A stretch of 64,000 nucleotides of DNA from Motacilla alba alba (GCF_015832195.1 NC_052046.1:16918161-16982160); one strand, 5' to 3'. Positions 24,601-39,640 are shown, counted from the first letter of the stretch. Numbers and translations are program-made. Notes: generated by a model from the letters alone, not told the origin.

Positions 24601-26864
24601 TCTCAAGATATTTGAAGAATTTAGGTTCTTAGGTTTTAGTGAAAAATATTATCTCATTCCACTAAATGGCTGAGTTAGAGAGACTGTATGGGGATCAGAG
24701 AATGAAGCAGCTCAATTACAAGCAGTATGTCAGAATGCTAAATAAAAATAGTTAAATAGGAAAAAAAGCCACTTTCCTACAGTTTTGAGTTTGGGGGCTT
24801 TTTTTGCTGCACTGATTTGTGCAGTTCACTAATACTTTTTGACTTTAGCAGGTTTTTATGCCACTTCTGCAGATCAGAACCTTCATGAGCGTTGTTTGTA
24901 CCCAGTCTCCTTTGGTTAGACACTTTTTCTTTAGGAAAACCACTTATATCCCTCCACACCAATCTGTTTTTCTCAATTCTCTGTGCAAATGGTTTGGATT
25001 CTTTCAACAAAACTCATCCTGGATCAGTGAGAAGTGTCCAGTGCCACTGTTATTGTTCTGGTGGAGGATCTCATACTTTTTCATATGCTGTCTTTAGCAT
25101 CACTATAAATGAGTGGTATTTTTCTAGCCCTCCTGCGCTGATACTCCCATGACTCTCATTCCTGCTGCCTGTATTAAAAAGTGCATTTGCAAATGTATTT
25201 TGTATGCCTTTGCTTTTTGGATTACTTATGAAACTGCAGTTGTAGCAAGTTCATACCATTGCTATGCAGAAAACTATCTGTCTAAATCAATACCCTCTGT
25301 TGATATCTAGATAGGATTCCTGTCTTGCATCAGTCTTACAGAGATGCTGCTGCACTGGCTAAACAATCTCTGGCTCATACTAGCTGTTTTCACAGCCTTT
25401 ATGATTTTGACTGTTTTGTTCTTACTAAAGCACTCACATTAGGAGAAATGTGATCCTGCCTTTTTTTTCTGTTAGCCATGGTTACAGAACAGTTTTGGCT
25501 GTGGGTGATAATAACAGAGGATGGAAGGAACCACCTGTATCATTAAATAAGACCTTCCAGCTACTGCAAACATTACCTCATATAATAATCACTGTTACTC
25601 AGTTATTGAACTCTATTTTAAAAGCATTCAGATGGCTTGGACTCATCCCATGTCCTTTATCTAATGCAATTTTTGTAAAGCTGCCCCTGAATGTGATTGG
25701 AAACTACTGATTTTCAGCTGAATTTCTTTATGGGTGGTTGATATCTCATTTTTGCCAACATTACTTTTGAATCAAAATCTCAAACTCTTTGTGCTGAAAT
25801 TTTCCTCAATGTATTTGTAGCTGGTACTCTTTTTCCTATCAGACCTGGCTGAACAAGCCTGCCTTGTCTATCTAGCCTCTTCTCACAAATTAAGTTCTCA
25901 GTATCCTCACTGTTGTTTTCAGCCTCCTCTTCCTCCTCCTTTGCTGAGGAGGTGAAACCACCTTTCAGAAACAGAGGTGAACAGAATAATATATAGCCAC
26001 TCAGACTTGGTCACAGAAAGGCTTTGCCTCACACTTTCCTCTCATGGCTTCAGATGGTCTGGCTCTTAGACAGTGGACCAGACTGTCAAATCCAAGAGAA
26101 ATCCATTCGCCTCAAACCTGGCAAAGGAGGGGACAGCTTCAACATCTGGCAAGGGAGATGGCTGCCACCATGCTGCTCTCCAGAGACTCTGGATTTCTCT
26201 GCTTTGGATTTCTGATAGCAACCTCTCTGTGATGGATCTGACTAACAGAAACATTGGATTAATAACTATGCTCCCCATGCCCCATGTGAGGAGCACGGCT
26301 GGCATGTGCATTGGCCTTGTGTCTCAGCAGGGTTTACCACATTTATCCCAACTGACAGCCTGTGTACACACTGTATTAGATTCACTATTTTAGCCCTTTA
26401 ACCCCTATAATTATGTTATTAATTTCATGCACCTTTTAGAACTTGTGTTCTTTTGGTTTTCTCATATCTAAACAAGTTGCCTCATTGCAACTTTTCCTGA
26501 GAACTCTCTGCCAGCTCTCTTTTGCTGCATCATTGTCATTTATTTTTCTGGGGTAATACAAGTACTGTACTCCTCCCTGCATGGGCAGTTTAGAAAGAGT
26601 CACAGCCCAATAGCTTAGGAAATGGGTCTGATAAATAATGAGAAGAGAGTGAAATGGTAGAGCTAGGTGTGATGTGATGACCAGGACTGCAAAGGCAGCC
26701 TGTAGGTTTTTAATACTTTGTTATAATGTTACTGTAATGATTAATAGGGTTAATATTTTATATATAGTGTAAGTTTTGAGTTTCCACAGAGTTTGGAAGA
26801 ATAGGATTTACAGGCTGGGCTGTTGGCTTGGTGCTCTGGTGCTTGGGAGCATTTCATCAGATGA

Positions 26865-26894
26865 ATGTATTTTTCATGTATCTGAAAAATACAT
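26865..26894. repeat. Inverted repeat, 12-bp arms, 6-nt loop
   Basis: ATGTATTTTTCA at 26865-26876 and its exact reverse complement at 26883-26894; AT-rich, intergenic. Confidence 0.85.
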
Positions 26895-29800
26895 GAGAGT
26901 TTTTGAATGAAGAGAAGATCAAAAAGACCATCAAAGCTACTGTCCTTGATGAAGCAGATGACAAAAATTCAGTGATGTATGGCCTTGGACAGAAAGACAA
27001 ATGATATTACTGACCTAAAGGCCTGCTAGCCCTATCAAAAACACTTTGCATTGAGCTTCACAGAGCTGGGATTTAATAAAAACAATTAATTTAGTACTCA
27101 TAGGAACATGGAGACATGGGAGGTCTTGAGGTTACTTGATCACCAGTAGAAGTGGATTCTTAATGGCTGTGATTTTTGCAGGCAGCAGGAAAAAGTTCTG
27201 ACATATCTTCAGTTATTGTTGTTCTGTGGCTAACTTGTCATGCAGCCAGGTTTCCTGGTGTCTCCCAGCCATGACAGTTTCTTATACGAACAAGAGGAAG
27301 ATTGTTTTCATTTTTAATCCATTAATTTCCTTAAGAAAGACAGTCTGGATTTGAAAAGTAATGTCTTAACACTTTGGGTATGTTTGACTCATCCTGACTG
27401 ATCTCTCACTGCCATAACAAATCTGGTGTGAACACTTTGTTCTGGTGTGTGGTATTTCAACACTGAGATTACATTTTGGAAGCAGTCCTGTATCCCACTC
27501 CATTGTCCAGATTAACTGAACTGGAGCCAGTTCACTCTGTGCTTTTACTACCAAAGAATGTTTCAGGGGTTTGGGTCACCCTGTGGCAGCTGAGAGAGAG
27601 AAAGATGTACTCTGAAACCAGCCACTGACCTCCCCAGCTATAAATGGTGTCCATGGTACCTACTCCATTTTATCAAATGTTTTCACTACTCCAGATCATA
27701 TGCCTGTAGACTACTCTATAGGAGGTACTGGACTTCTACTGTCTTCCCTACCTAGTGTATAAGTCATCCATACAACTGACTACTGCCCACACACTGGCCC
27801 TGCAAATAGTCCCACAGTTCATTGCACATATACCCAGTCACCCCTTCAGACAGGGACTCCAATATTGGTAATCCAGTCACCCTGTGTTTTTTTTCCAGCT
27901 GTCAGACCTTGTGCTAATCCTGTATACCTCTTTTAGACTGATCACTGATGAAAGTTTGTTTTCTTTGTGTTATTTTGTTAGGAAGACTCAATACAAAAGA
28001 CACAGATGGCAACAATCATCTAAAGATCTTGATGGCTTGTGTTCACCAAGGACTGCTTGTCGAAGAAGAAATATGCATTTAGGCCCCGAGGAATCACAGG
28101 TGTCAGCAGGGGTCATCTGCAATGCCTTTCAGTGCAAAATTTTAAAAGGAAATGTTGTTAGAGTTAGTTTCTCCTTCCAGAGAAACTTTGTTGGACATCT
28201 CAGATCAGTGTAGCGCTGTTACTCTTCACCAGGTACTTCAGGCTAGAATGGGAGTTATTTTTCTCTTCAACAGGTTAAAAATGGCAGATCTCATCAAGGC
28301 AGGCTACATCCATGCTTTCCCACTGCCCCTGGGGTACTATCAGCACTAGCAAAACTTGCGCTCTTGTTGAAGAGTGGGTCTAGTGATATGGTGGTTGAAA
28401 GCATAGCTGGGCTTGAAGACCATGGCAGCTTCACTGAACCATGGCCTCATATGAGTGTGTCTGAGTTGGCTCTGAGAGCAAAAATAGGACCAGGTATGTG
28501 GAGTATTACTTTCCGAATTATATCCAGGCTGCCTCAGGCTTCTTTAAAGATATGTCCACTCTGCAGGGAGTTTCAAAGTAGAAATTATTCACTGCAGCAT
28601 CACTGGAATCAAAAGGAAACAGAGATGAGTTGCTTCAAAACAGAGGTAGCCTGGTTTCTGGTGGTCAGTCCAACTTCTATCTGGGAGACCTAGAAAGGAT
28701 TGTGGGAGGTGGATAAAGAAGACAGAGGAAGAAATGTTGGCAGAAAAGGAAAAAATGTCGAAAGGAAAGAGAAGGGAAAGAGTGTCTCCCTTGCTGTCTG
28801 CTCTGCAGGTGGTAGATAAGTGACTGGGATAGAGATACTAAAAAGAAGAGTGTTGTAACAAATTACAGAAGAGGTTTCATTGACCATTTATTCTTACAGT
28901 CTGTCAATGTTTCCCTTAAAGCTAGGATAATCCAGAGACCTTAAAATTACTTCATAGGCAGATCCCCAAGCTGCCAATTGCAAATTGCTGATTCCTGTTC
29001 TCCTTCAAAAGAGAGATTCTCTCTCCTTTTTTTATGCTCACAATTGAGTGTGATTTTTCTGAGGCTCTACATTTGTATTCCTTGCACAGAAGAATACTTT
29101 TATTGTTACATACTATGGCCATGCTTCTTCTGCAAACACTTTAGCTTTTGAACACAGCATGTCTGATTTATTTTGGCTTCCTTTCTCTTTTTACCCAACA
29201 TATTAGAAAAACAGACATGTATCTCCACTGTACTCTGTATTCACAGCACACTGACCTGTGCCATTTTGCATCTTCTGCCACAGTTGATCTCATATGATTA
29301 TTGAGAACCCTTTGTGGCAGACATTGACCAAAACACTCTAAAACTACAAAAGCTTTATTTTCCCAGTATTATCCAAATTTTTCTCATTAAGAGTGGCAGG
29401 GCCAAATCTAATTCAATTCTTGTGATGAGATCTCAGACCTAAGCACTTACATTAGCTGTTTTCTGAAGAGCAGACTGCCTGCAGGGACTCCTGCTCAATC
29501 CTCAGTCCTAGTGATGTGACACCACTGAATCCAGTTGAACTCCAGTGTTTGAAAACACTGCTGACAATGAGAGCAGCATCAGACCCACCTAACTGTGTGT
29601 ATTTTACATGTGTTTGTAATTTTTTCCATCCCACTCCTAACTTTGTTTCCAGGTCTGTACCACTGATGCTCATACAGTGTAATGCTTGATAGGTCAAGAT
29701 AGGGTTTTTTTGTTGTTGTAGTTATTAAAGAATTTGGAGGTTTGAAAGTAAGCAGTCAGTTGCCTTCCTTTGTGTGAATACCATTTTTCATATAGAAAAA

Positions 29801-32800
29801 ACAGGATTAGTCATTTGATAGCTGACATTTGAGTCATGTTATGTTGCAGTCTTTTTCCCTTAAACACAATGCTACACAAATGCCTGTCTGACAATCAAAA
29901 TCCATTTATTGTAAAAATGTCCTTAACATTTGGGTTTACTTGAGGAGGTAGCTTTAATCCTCTGTCTGACAGTCAAACAGTAATTTTTCTGTTATGGGTA
30001 GCCTAGGAACTATATTTTGCAGCTGCTCAGCCTTCTTTGAATGCAGCATGACTTCAGAAATAGACCCATTGAGAGCACTACTTTCCCTGATATTTAATCT
30101 TTATAGAATATTCCCCCCATCTGTGTAGCAGTAATCAAAAGGGAAGTAATAACAAAGGGAGAAATTTACTTCTTCTGTTATTCCCCTCCTTTGACAGAAT
30201 CACAATGCAGGGAGTGCATGGCTGAGCCCTCCATCCTCCAGCAGAAAGAATTTTCTTTGTGCTTCCAGTCCTCTTACCTGAAAGTGTTGAACATTCAGCA
30301 CCTCCTTCCAGTTCCAAAATAAAGTGCTTCCTGGCCAGTTGTTTTCAAAAAGATGACATCTTGTTCACCTGTCCAGAAAATGGAGTTAGGATTTGTACAT
30401 ATCTTAACCAATTATCTTAACATCTTGTCCCTGTCTTGAAACTTAATATTCCCCAGTTGCTGCTGTTTTGAATGATCAAATTAAATGTTTAACACTTCCT
30501 TCATTGTGTGCATTTGCAGTGGAAAGACTTGCAATTAAATGTCAGTGTTGTAAAAGAAACCACAAAGTCACCAGTTATTTCCATCTGTGAAATCACAAAG
30601 TAGCCATATAATCTTGCCTGTGCAGGCTAGTGAGGATAGGCATATGCTAGCACCAATGTGGCAGACACCACTGCAGTATATGGCAGAAAAAACTGAATTG
30701 TGAAAGGAGATGCCTTGGAGACCATTGAGATTTAGGAATAGATGTCCATTAGTTAATCACTGGAATTTGAACATTACAGTAATTTGCTTTTCCTCAGAGA
30801 ATTTATGAAAACTTACAACAGACTAACTGGATCCCAAGTCCAGCTGAGATAGAAATTGCCTCAGTTTTGCTTCAGTGATTGTGGCAATGATGATTTATAC
30901 CATCTGAGCATTTGAGTTCATGTTGCTGTTTGTAACCATGGTGAGAAAGGTATATTGCAGTGAGCTGAGTAACATAGCATGCTGGAGTTTAATTATTTTT
31001 CGGTTTCTAGTTCCTCACTTTGTCTTATTAATGTTACAAGCAACAGCAAAAGTAATATGAAAAATATACAAAAATTCAGGTACAATATTTTGTAAGTAGC
31101 TTTTACAAACTTCATTTGCTGATATAGGGACACAGTAAGTTATTTGTTTGCAAATATTTTGTTAAATTTGGAAATATTACCCACTCTTCTTGTCAAGAAA
31201 TCAAAATTTTAGATTCACTTTCCAATGTGAATGTGGTTCATTCCTGATGTTTCTGATGACTCATCCCCTGTTCTTACCTTGTCTTCTTCAAGTGTAAATG
31301 GGAAAATATATGCAGCCTCTGTCTAATTATCAGACCTGTTTTGGTACATAGGTAAAACTCACTATGTGTTTTAAGACATTCCTAGGAAGCATGCAAGGCA
31401 GTCACGTTGTTCTTGCAACAATGGAGAATAATGTTTGGAATAATGTTATGGCATCTTTGTTTATGATCATTTTTCTGGGCACACCGAGGATAGTCAAATA
31501 AGCAGTTAACTCTGAAGTGTCTGAGTCTTAGTTATATTCTTTTAGGATGGTGAGAATTATTTTATCTTTCAATTAGGGAACAAACTCATGTGGAATATTT
31601 TGGATGTAATGTGGGAGAGAAAAGTGCTGAAAATGAGGTGAAATTAAGTATTTTATTAGATCCATTAACGTAATATTTCTCCATTTTCAGCAGTGCTGAA
31701 AAGCAAGCACAGTGAAACAGAGTTTGCTTGCATATAGGCAAGTGCAAATGAGTTTGCCCATTTTATCACAACAGAACTGATTTCTTCTTTGTCAAGGGAT
31801 AGTAAGGGAATGAAGCAACCTTGCAACTTCTTTTACTTGCATTTAGCTGATCTTTATCTTAAACATGTCTCTTAACCTTGGTTTTTAATCCTAGTAATCA
31901 ATTGAAAGAATAGCTTTAAGAAGTGGTCAGCCAAAAATAGCAGCTCTATTGCCAACACCACCTCCCCTTCCCATCCAACTCTGGCAAATGTTTCCCTTCC
32001 TCTCTTTCTCTTCTTATCCAGCCATGTCATCCAACAGAACCAGAGGCTAGGATCTGAGAGTATGCAGGAAGGCAGCTGGGGAGAGAAGAGATAAAAGCTT
32101 GGAGAGGACAGAGATGTTTTCTCTTGTTCCTTATATACTTTCTAAGCATTCTGTCTGACTTATAGGGAAAAGACATCCTATCTGACACCTAGCCTAATGT
32201 CTTTTAAAGTGATATCCTTTTCCTAATCTGGTATTTGGAAAACAGTAATGACAATTGGTAGTCCTGGAGTGTCATTTCAAAAGATCATTTGAAGTAGTCT
32301 ATTTGGAAACTTTAGAATTACATGGCTTAATAAATGGTCTCCTTTTTCTTACTCTGGTTTGCAGAACCAACCTAATCTGTGCTGTTCTCTCCATCCAACC
32401 CTGGAAGCACCTTTTTTAAACAAACTCAATGCCTGTGGCTTGCTCTAATGCATTGTCAGATCCCAAATATCATCTGCCACCTGCCAGCCACTGACATACA
32501 TCTTGATAAACAGTGTTTTTCATTTCATGTGAACTAGGTTGTTCTTGTTTACTCCCAGAAGTATAAAACAGCTCCTATTGTCCATTGTTCCCGTATTTAC
32601 TCTCAGAAAGCCTATTTGTTTCTGGCAGCCTCCTCTTCAAGGAATGTGATGCAGAGTACAGATAAAAGTGCAAGCATCTGTTAAGATGACTGGCATTATT
32701 CTGACAACAGTAGAATCATCTGCTTGGGAAGGCAGGCAGGCACAGCCAAACAAAATTAACTGTATCTTCATTCTGCAGCGGCACTGATAAAACATATGCT

Positions 32801-34417
32801 TTAATTCCAGGAGAGTTAAAGCAGCTGTGCAAAGCCTGCTGCTTATTTCCTAGGCTTCGTATTCATGGCATGGCACACACTGATTCCTTCAGCAGGAGCT
32901 GACATTTACATAGATGCTAAGCTCCAGCATACTTTTAAGGATAAAGGCAAAAAAAACCCCAGAGTTCTTCAAGTATTAATTGTTCTTGGAAGCTTTAAGG
33001 AGTGTTTGCAATCCTAGAAGATGGTACCTGACAGACTTCAAGTCTTGATCCTTTATTTCAGCCCTGAGTGATAGGGGAAAGTCTCTCCAGTCATCAGTGC
33101 TATTTCAGGCAACACTAAGAAAATTTTCAATGTTTTCCAGTTCAAGCATTGACCTGACCTGACCCTGCTTAACTTTAAAATCTGGCCAACAGGGTCTGAA
33201 ATTATTTTTTCTGTATCTAAGGGCTGAATGCATGTTTAAATGCTTGAGGCCTCTACTGTCAATATTAGTCCTCTGATCAAAGATAAAGTGTTCTATTTGA
33301 CTTTTACACAGCTGATTTTGTCTTGGCAGACCTAAAAAATATTTCTGAGGGAGAAAAATTACTGAAATCTGAAATCCTATGGGGTTTTTTATTTCTCACT
33401 AAAATATATTTTTAATAAGGACCTAAGAATCTTCAGTGGTGTCTGCTGAAAGTGGTGTTTGCTTCTCCAATGTTATTTTTTTCTCATTATTACTGGCTAG
33501 ATTCAACAAAATAATGTTCTCAAAAGAGACCAGCTATTACTCTTCTTCCATTCTATCCTTCTCCTGTTTTATTTTCAGTTTTTATTATGCAAAATGCAAG
33601 GAATTCCTCTGCAAATACAAGTGTCAAATTCCCTAAACATCAGAAAGCAAAAATAGCTGTAGAGAATGTTCTGCAAGACCCCAGCACTTTCATAAAACAA
33701 TCAAAATGAGATAACTGGCATGTATACCAGGGAAAGACTCTCTCCCATCACTGATGTTTCTCTGGGCTGCACAGGGATATCAGGTTGATACTTTGATAGA
33801 TTGCAATCTGTTTTCAGCAGCTGACCCAGACATAACATCATCATTTCCTGATTATATTGATATGTGTTTCTATTATTTGCTTATTTTGCGCCTTGAGAAA
33901 CAATTCCTTTTTGTTGTTAAACTGTAAACAGCATAGCAAGGCCTCATATTAAATCATAATTATTTACCATGCTGTTCACGCACCTTTGTCCCTGGGGAAT
34001 GTGGTGACGTGAATTTACAGGAAGATCGGGGTATTTCTCACCAACAGTTTCCTGTTATTGATATGCTTTTGTTTAGTTGTGATCTTTTTTTTACTCTTTC
34101 AGGTTCTCAGGGGAAAAATAAACAGGCACATGACATTAATCACAGTCCTTGGGTATCGTATTGGAAGTCTCACAAATACTTTCAATGTGGAATTGTGAAC
34201 TAGGTTTGCATCTTTGGAAAACACCAATGACAGCTTATTGTTTGCAAGTACTTGCTCCCCTATTCTGATAAATGATTCCAATAATTCTTTAAAATTCTTT
34301 TGTGATTGTGTTCCTTTTTAGATCCCAGAAGGGTTCAAAAGTTTATGAAGACAGCCTTGAATAGTTTGCACTAGTGTGTGAAGATTTGCATAATTGGGCT
34401 GTTTTCATTTGGAAAAC

Positions 34418-34455
34418 ATGGACCACATAAGAAAATATGGACCACATAAGAAATA
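34418..34455. repeat. Tandem duplication, 2 x 19 bp
   Basis: Two adjacent copies starting ATGGACCACATAAGAAA; intergenic. Confidence 0.85.
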
Positions 34456-35274
34456 CAGAGATAATTCAAAAATCCAGAGTCCTTTCAGCAAATACTATCA
34501 AACTTGGCCAAAAATCTTTTCTTTAAGATCGTTTGCCAAGTTTTTTTTCTTAATGAATATATGAAGCCTATATTCTTTCTGCAGAATAATATTATTATAT
34601 AAATTGTATTTACCTGTGTGTCAAAAGTCACCAGTGTAATTATCAGGGTAGCTATCTAACGTATCTAAGATGTACCTCCTAAATATTTTTCAGTGGTTTT
34701 GGCTATCATACTTTTATGTCTGTCTCTATGGATATGAGGTACACTCCTAGCCAAAAACCTTTGCAAAATATCTTGATTTTGCAATAAGGCATTGCAGTAG
34801 AACAACCAAGAAAGTTAATAACAAACCAAATTTTGGGAGGTCTGGATATTTCTTCTTCCAAAGCATTGTAGAAATATTGTGGTTATAGGCAAAATGACAT
34901 TGTGTCCTGGAGAACCCACACCAGGAAGGCCACCAAGAGATCTGTTGGCTAAAGTAAAGTACCATTACTTAATTCACAAGTAATGTAGTAGCTATTCAGA
35001 TTCATTACCAAATTGTCAGGGTTTAATACTTTTGTTTCATCATTGTTAAATAGCATATTTCTTAGCATCTATGCTGTAAGATTTAAAGAAAAATCTCAGA
35101 GACATATCTACATGTCCACAACCTATTTGTCACTGCAGATTTGTTGTATTTAGTACTTAGTACTTCAGTGCTGCACTGAGTGTGTGACATTGTTGTTTTT
35201 CTTCATTTCTGCTGCTATTATTGAGGACTAAGTGTAAGCTCACAAAAGCTGCATGTGATGTAATGTTAATAAAA

Positions 35275-35600
35275 GTCATAGGATCATAAAATGGCTTCAG
35301 CTGGGAGGAACCTTAGAAGTCATCCCATTCTAAAGGGACACCTTCCACTATCCCAGGTTGCTCAGAGCTCCATCCAGCCTGGCCCTGAACAATTACAGGG
35401 ATGGGGCATCCACAACTTCTCTGGGCAACCTGTGCCAGTGCCTCACCACCCTCACAGTAAAGAATTTCTTCCTAATATCTAATTGAAACCTTCTTTCAGT
35501 TTGAATCCATTTCCCCTTATTCTGTCACTGCATGCTCTTGTATACAGTCTCTCTCCATCTCTTATAACTCCATACAGAAGTTGTTAACTATCTTCTCCTC
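35275..35600 (-). repeat. CR1 LINE fragment
   Basis: Reverse CR1 with its tail at the left ('tcataggatcataaaatggc'), then 'gggacaccttccactatcccaggttgctcagagctccatccagcctgg', 'gatggggcatccacaacttctctgggcaacctg' and 'cctcaccaccctcacagtaaagaatttcttcctaatatct'. One of the best preserved copies here. Confidence 0.95.
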
Positions 35601-37399
35601 CTGAAGTGTTTAACTTCTGGATAACATGTAGATGTTACATGATTTTTTAAAATACTCAATTTTTCCTGTCCAGGAAGGCTATGTAATCTAAATGGCTCCA
35701 TAGAAAGTTTTTCAATCCTGCTCCCACTTGATTTCAGCAAACTTGTCCTCATCTGTAAGCTCAGCCAAATGAGATCTGGCTGCTTAAGGAAATTTTAAGA
35801 AATCTCAGGTTATTACGTTGTTCTAGTCGTGACATTTTATCCTCTGGATTTTCACACCTTGAAAGCAAATTGCTGGTTCCATTACTGCATCAGATACATT
35901 TCCTCACAAAGCTATCCGTTTAAGAATTCACAAACTAGGCAAAATAGTTCTTTCTCTTTGTGGTGAAAAAAAAATTACAAAACCCACAAATTATTTATTA
36001 AGCAGGCTGTAACGAAGTTTTCTATCTGATGTTTTTCATTAAGTACAAGTATCAGTCAAATCATAGAAGTGTGCCATCCCCCCAAGTCAAGTTTTTTCCA
36101 TTCCAAGTGAAGCTCAGGACTAGCAGATGAAATCCCCAGCACAGGCAGCAAGTTCACCTCTCACTCTCTGATATCACCCCTCAGGACCTTGGGTTCTCTC
36201 CCAGCACATAGTACTCTAGAATCCATAAAGTCATAAAGTGCCTTCAGTTTTGTTCCAACACAGCGCCTTTTTAGCATCACCTGTTGGGATGTCAACTCCA
36301 AGTTGTGCAAGCTGTGGCCTTGGCTGCGCCTCAGCAATTGTGTGGCCTGAATAAAACCTTGGCTTAATATTTCACTCATACAGCTGATGTATTCTTCAAC
36401 CTACTCCCAGACCCAGCTGACCTGGTGAAGATGAACTCAGATAAAATGTTTTGGAAGTTTAGGAAATGCCTAATTCCCTAGTCATATCCACAGCTACACT
36501 CTGAATGCACAGTTTTAACGCAGTTCTTCCTTCCTCAGTAAGGGTTTAAGATACAAATCTGGATCTTCTATTTAAGTACCACACAGGATGGAAAGTAGTC
36601 AGAATTACATTTTATCCAAAATATTTCAGATTCTTTACTCCTACTGGTTTGATGTTTGGGATCATTCCTCAGGAGAGAAGAAGAAAAAGGACCTGTCATT
36701 TTTCTGAGTCATTGGATATTTTGTTTTGTTGTTTCTCTGTAGTTCTTGCTCTCTGGTAACTACCTCAAGAGCCATTTCCAACAAGATGGTGAGACGCTTG
36801 TAATTTGTTATATCTCTCTGAAACCTCAGTAAGTGATCTTGATATGTTTAACATCTCTCTCAAGATATTTCTGTTATTATTATTCTTTCATTCCACAGGA
36901 AAAAGTTATTTCTGTTGTTGTTAAGTGCCATTTGAAAACAGAGATGTCAGTCATGATCATTACAGAATTACGACCCCTAATCAGAATGCCTTTTCCTCTG
37001 CATGGATGCTTTGGCCTCTTTGATTTGCTTTATGTTTGACTAACTGATTGCTTTCATATTTGTCACAATTAGGAGGACAAATGTCCAAGATAACAGTCAA
37101 AACTAGATATTCAAAGGTCAATGTTAGGTAGAAAAGCTTATTCACAAACCCTGCCCTGCTTCCAGAAATACCCAAGTTCTAGAAAACTAAATTTTCTCAA
37201 AAGCTTGTAAGTCTCTTCTGTTTCCATAGTTCAATGTCTTATTGGAAAATTTTATTTTCATACAGAATAGGCACTTATCTATTCAATCAACAACAATTTT
37301 ACACGTTCCTCTACTTTCCTCCTGACAACTCTATTTTCTTTATTTTTTGCTTCATACTGGTCTAATAACAATAAAAAGGTCCTTGATTTCCCTGCCACT

Positions 37400-37485
37400 G
37401 CATTGAAGGTTTGGATGAGATGGTTTTTGTAGATCCTTTCCAATGGAAACAATCCATTCCATTCCATTCCATTCCGTTCCAACTT
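37400..37485 (+). repeat. CR1-type tail with (ATTCC)n microsatellite
   Basis: 'ggatgagatggtttttgtagatcctttccaatgg' leads into about five ATTCC units with one ATTCC-to-GTTCC change. The expansion probably grew from the ATTCT-like tail of a retroposon. Confidence 0.6.
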
Positions 37486-37675
37486 CCACTCACCATTGCC
37501 AGATAATATGCGTCCTTGGTACTGTGTCATGGTTCACTATATCTAATATGTATACAGCTGTAAGTACTATTTTAACACAGGGTCCAGAAGAATGCTGTGG
37601 TATTTATCTCAGCTGAAAGATGGAGGTAGTTTTCACCTCACTTACCTCACGCAAGTGCAGTGCAGAACTACTTTG

Positions 37676-37733
37676 TGTAGGTCCCTTCCAACCCAGAATA
37701 TTCTGTGATTCTGTATTCTGTGATTCCATGATC
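37676..37733 (+). repeat. CR1 tail remnant
   Basis: 'gtaggtcccttccaacccagaatattctgtgattctgtattctgtgattcc' is a CR1 3' end with its repeated ATTCTGTG tail. Confidence 0.85.
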
Positions 37734-39640
37734 TATTCTCCCCAGATTCCCTACATAATTTACAGAGAATGATAAGTTATTTGAGAGAATTCCTCTCACC
37801 CTCTAAAGAACATCAAGAGTGGGTCAGATGATGTTGTGAATAACCTGGGTTTACAATTGTAGAGGTTTAGAAGAAAAGCAAATGACTCTACAGCCATATG
37901 AGCACTTTAAATAAGAATTGTGTAATTAGAGGGGACAGTGGAGGGCTGGAGTCCAACCTTCCCCTCCAGGTAAGGCTGCATGAGGACAACAACAGCTTCA
38001 TGGCTTACAACACAGCCCTGTGTCTTCTTGGTGCTAGCACACACTAACTGGCCACACCATTAAGCTCTCTTAGTCCAGACTGGTGGTGTTTGCAGCATAT
38101 CTCCTTTTGATGTGGTAAGCCCTGCTCAGAGTCCTTGTGCTGCAAGTGCTTCCCCTTCTCACCTTGGCAGCTTTTTATCTTTTTTGGGGGGCTAGCACTG
38201 TTCATTGTCTAGGTGTAATTTACCAGTGAACTCAAGGCCACAGAGGCACCCAGCACACAGTGGGTATGCAAATTGTCACCGAGCTCTGCAATGAATGCTC
38301 TGAGGGCTCAGCCACTGTTACAAGGAAGGGCAGGTACATTCTGCCTTTGAAGACGCAGGGTGCAAACACAGGTCAGCCTTAGGTAGGCCTATACGCTGCC
38401 CTAGATTCCTAAACAAGATACCAGTGTTGCAATTAAAACATATATTTTTTACTTGAGAGATCAGTTACACAGATGGGTTTTTAATTATGCGAATGCCCAT
38501 GGATGAATTGTGCACATCTCCTACCTGCTGTTTTGTTTGCAAACAGAGAGCAGCATCCCTTAGTATGAAAATCTGATTTATTTGAAGATAAATTTAGTCT
38601 GGGAAAGTGTAAATACTTGAGTTATCATCTTGCTGGCCCAGGAAGTCTAAAGTTTTGTCTAACATCACCTTGGAGACAGCTTGGTCTCATTGAGACATTG
38701 CTCAAACCCAATACATAAAAGGGAAAGGGGAATCCAGTGACAGAATCACAAGTCCCTAGAAATATCTCTAGGAGATCTCTTTGACTTGAGTGTTCAAATG
38801 GCATTTCCAAACAGTTTTGATCTATGTTTTAGCTAAGAAAATGTAACACAATGGTAGTAAAGTCTAAGTCCTGAAGTCCTTTCAGCTGTGATGTTGTCCT
38901 CTGATGGCATCCTTGGCAAATGAGAGCTGAGTCACAGCAATCAGGAGACTGACAAGAAATGAGAGTAATTTTGTGCAGACAGCCTCTCCATTTATCCCAG
39001 GGGTAGCTACAGAATCCCATGAATCTCATTTGCATCTCATACAGGGAAATTTCCAAGTGTTTTAAAAGCTGAATGATGAAATAGAGTTTACAGTATTACT
39101 TATATTCCTTAATTTAAATACATCAGTCAGAAAGCTGATCTCATGTGAGAACTGACCTCACAGCCAGTGAGGTCTACCACAGAGAGTGCATTTTTAAAAC
39201 ATAAAGCCCTGCTATCTTTCCTCTTGAAAAATATTTATTCTTTCTTTTCCTAAGCTATGTTTTTCTCTTGCATTTTTCACATATTTGTGCCAATATAATT
39301 TTACAACAATTTTTGGCTCAGAATACAATATATTAAACTCTTCCTCTCCACACAAAACAAACAAATAAAAGAGAAACAGAAAAGCCTTTATCTGTTGTCT
39401 TTTTTTTTCATCAGAATAAATAGTTATCCATTGTTATGATAACAAAAAATCACTCTTTAATGTTACCAACAAGATTCTGGAGCAAATGAAGAATAATATA
39501 GATGTCACCTGATAGCTCTTAGTTAAAAAAATACCAACAATATAATATGTTTTCATAACAATTTTACTTATAGATTTTACTCATAATATTTAATGTGCCA
39601 TAAGTAATGATTTTACTGAGAGAATCTCATTTTAAAGTGC

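Larger units (their letters stand above)
21186..35274. other. Intergenic DNA without supported genes
   Basis: About 14 kb between two CR1 copies. Only short, non-protein-like open frames are present. The hairpins at 21.6 and 26.9 kb and the 19-bp duplication at 34.4 kb are the only structures I can point to. Distal enhancers or non-coding transcripts cannot be judged from a single sequence. Confidence 0.7.
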
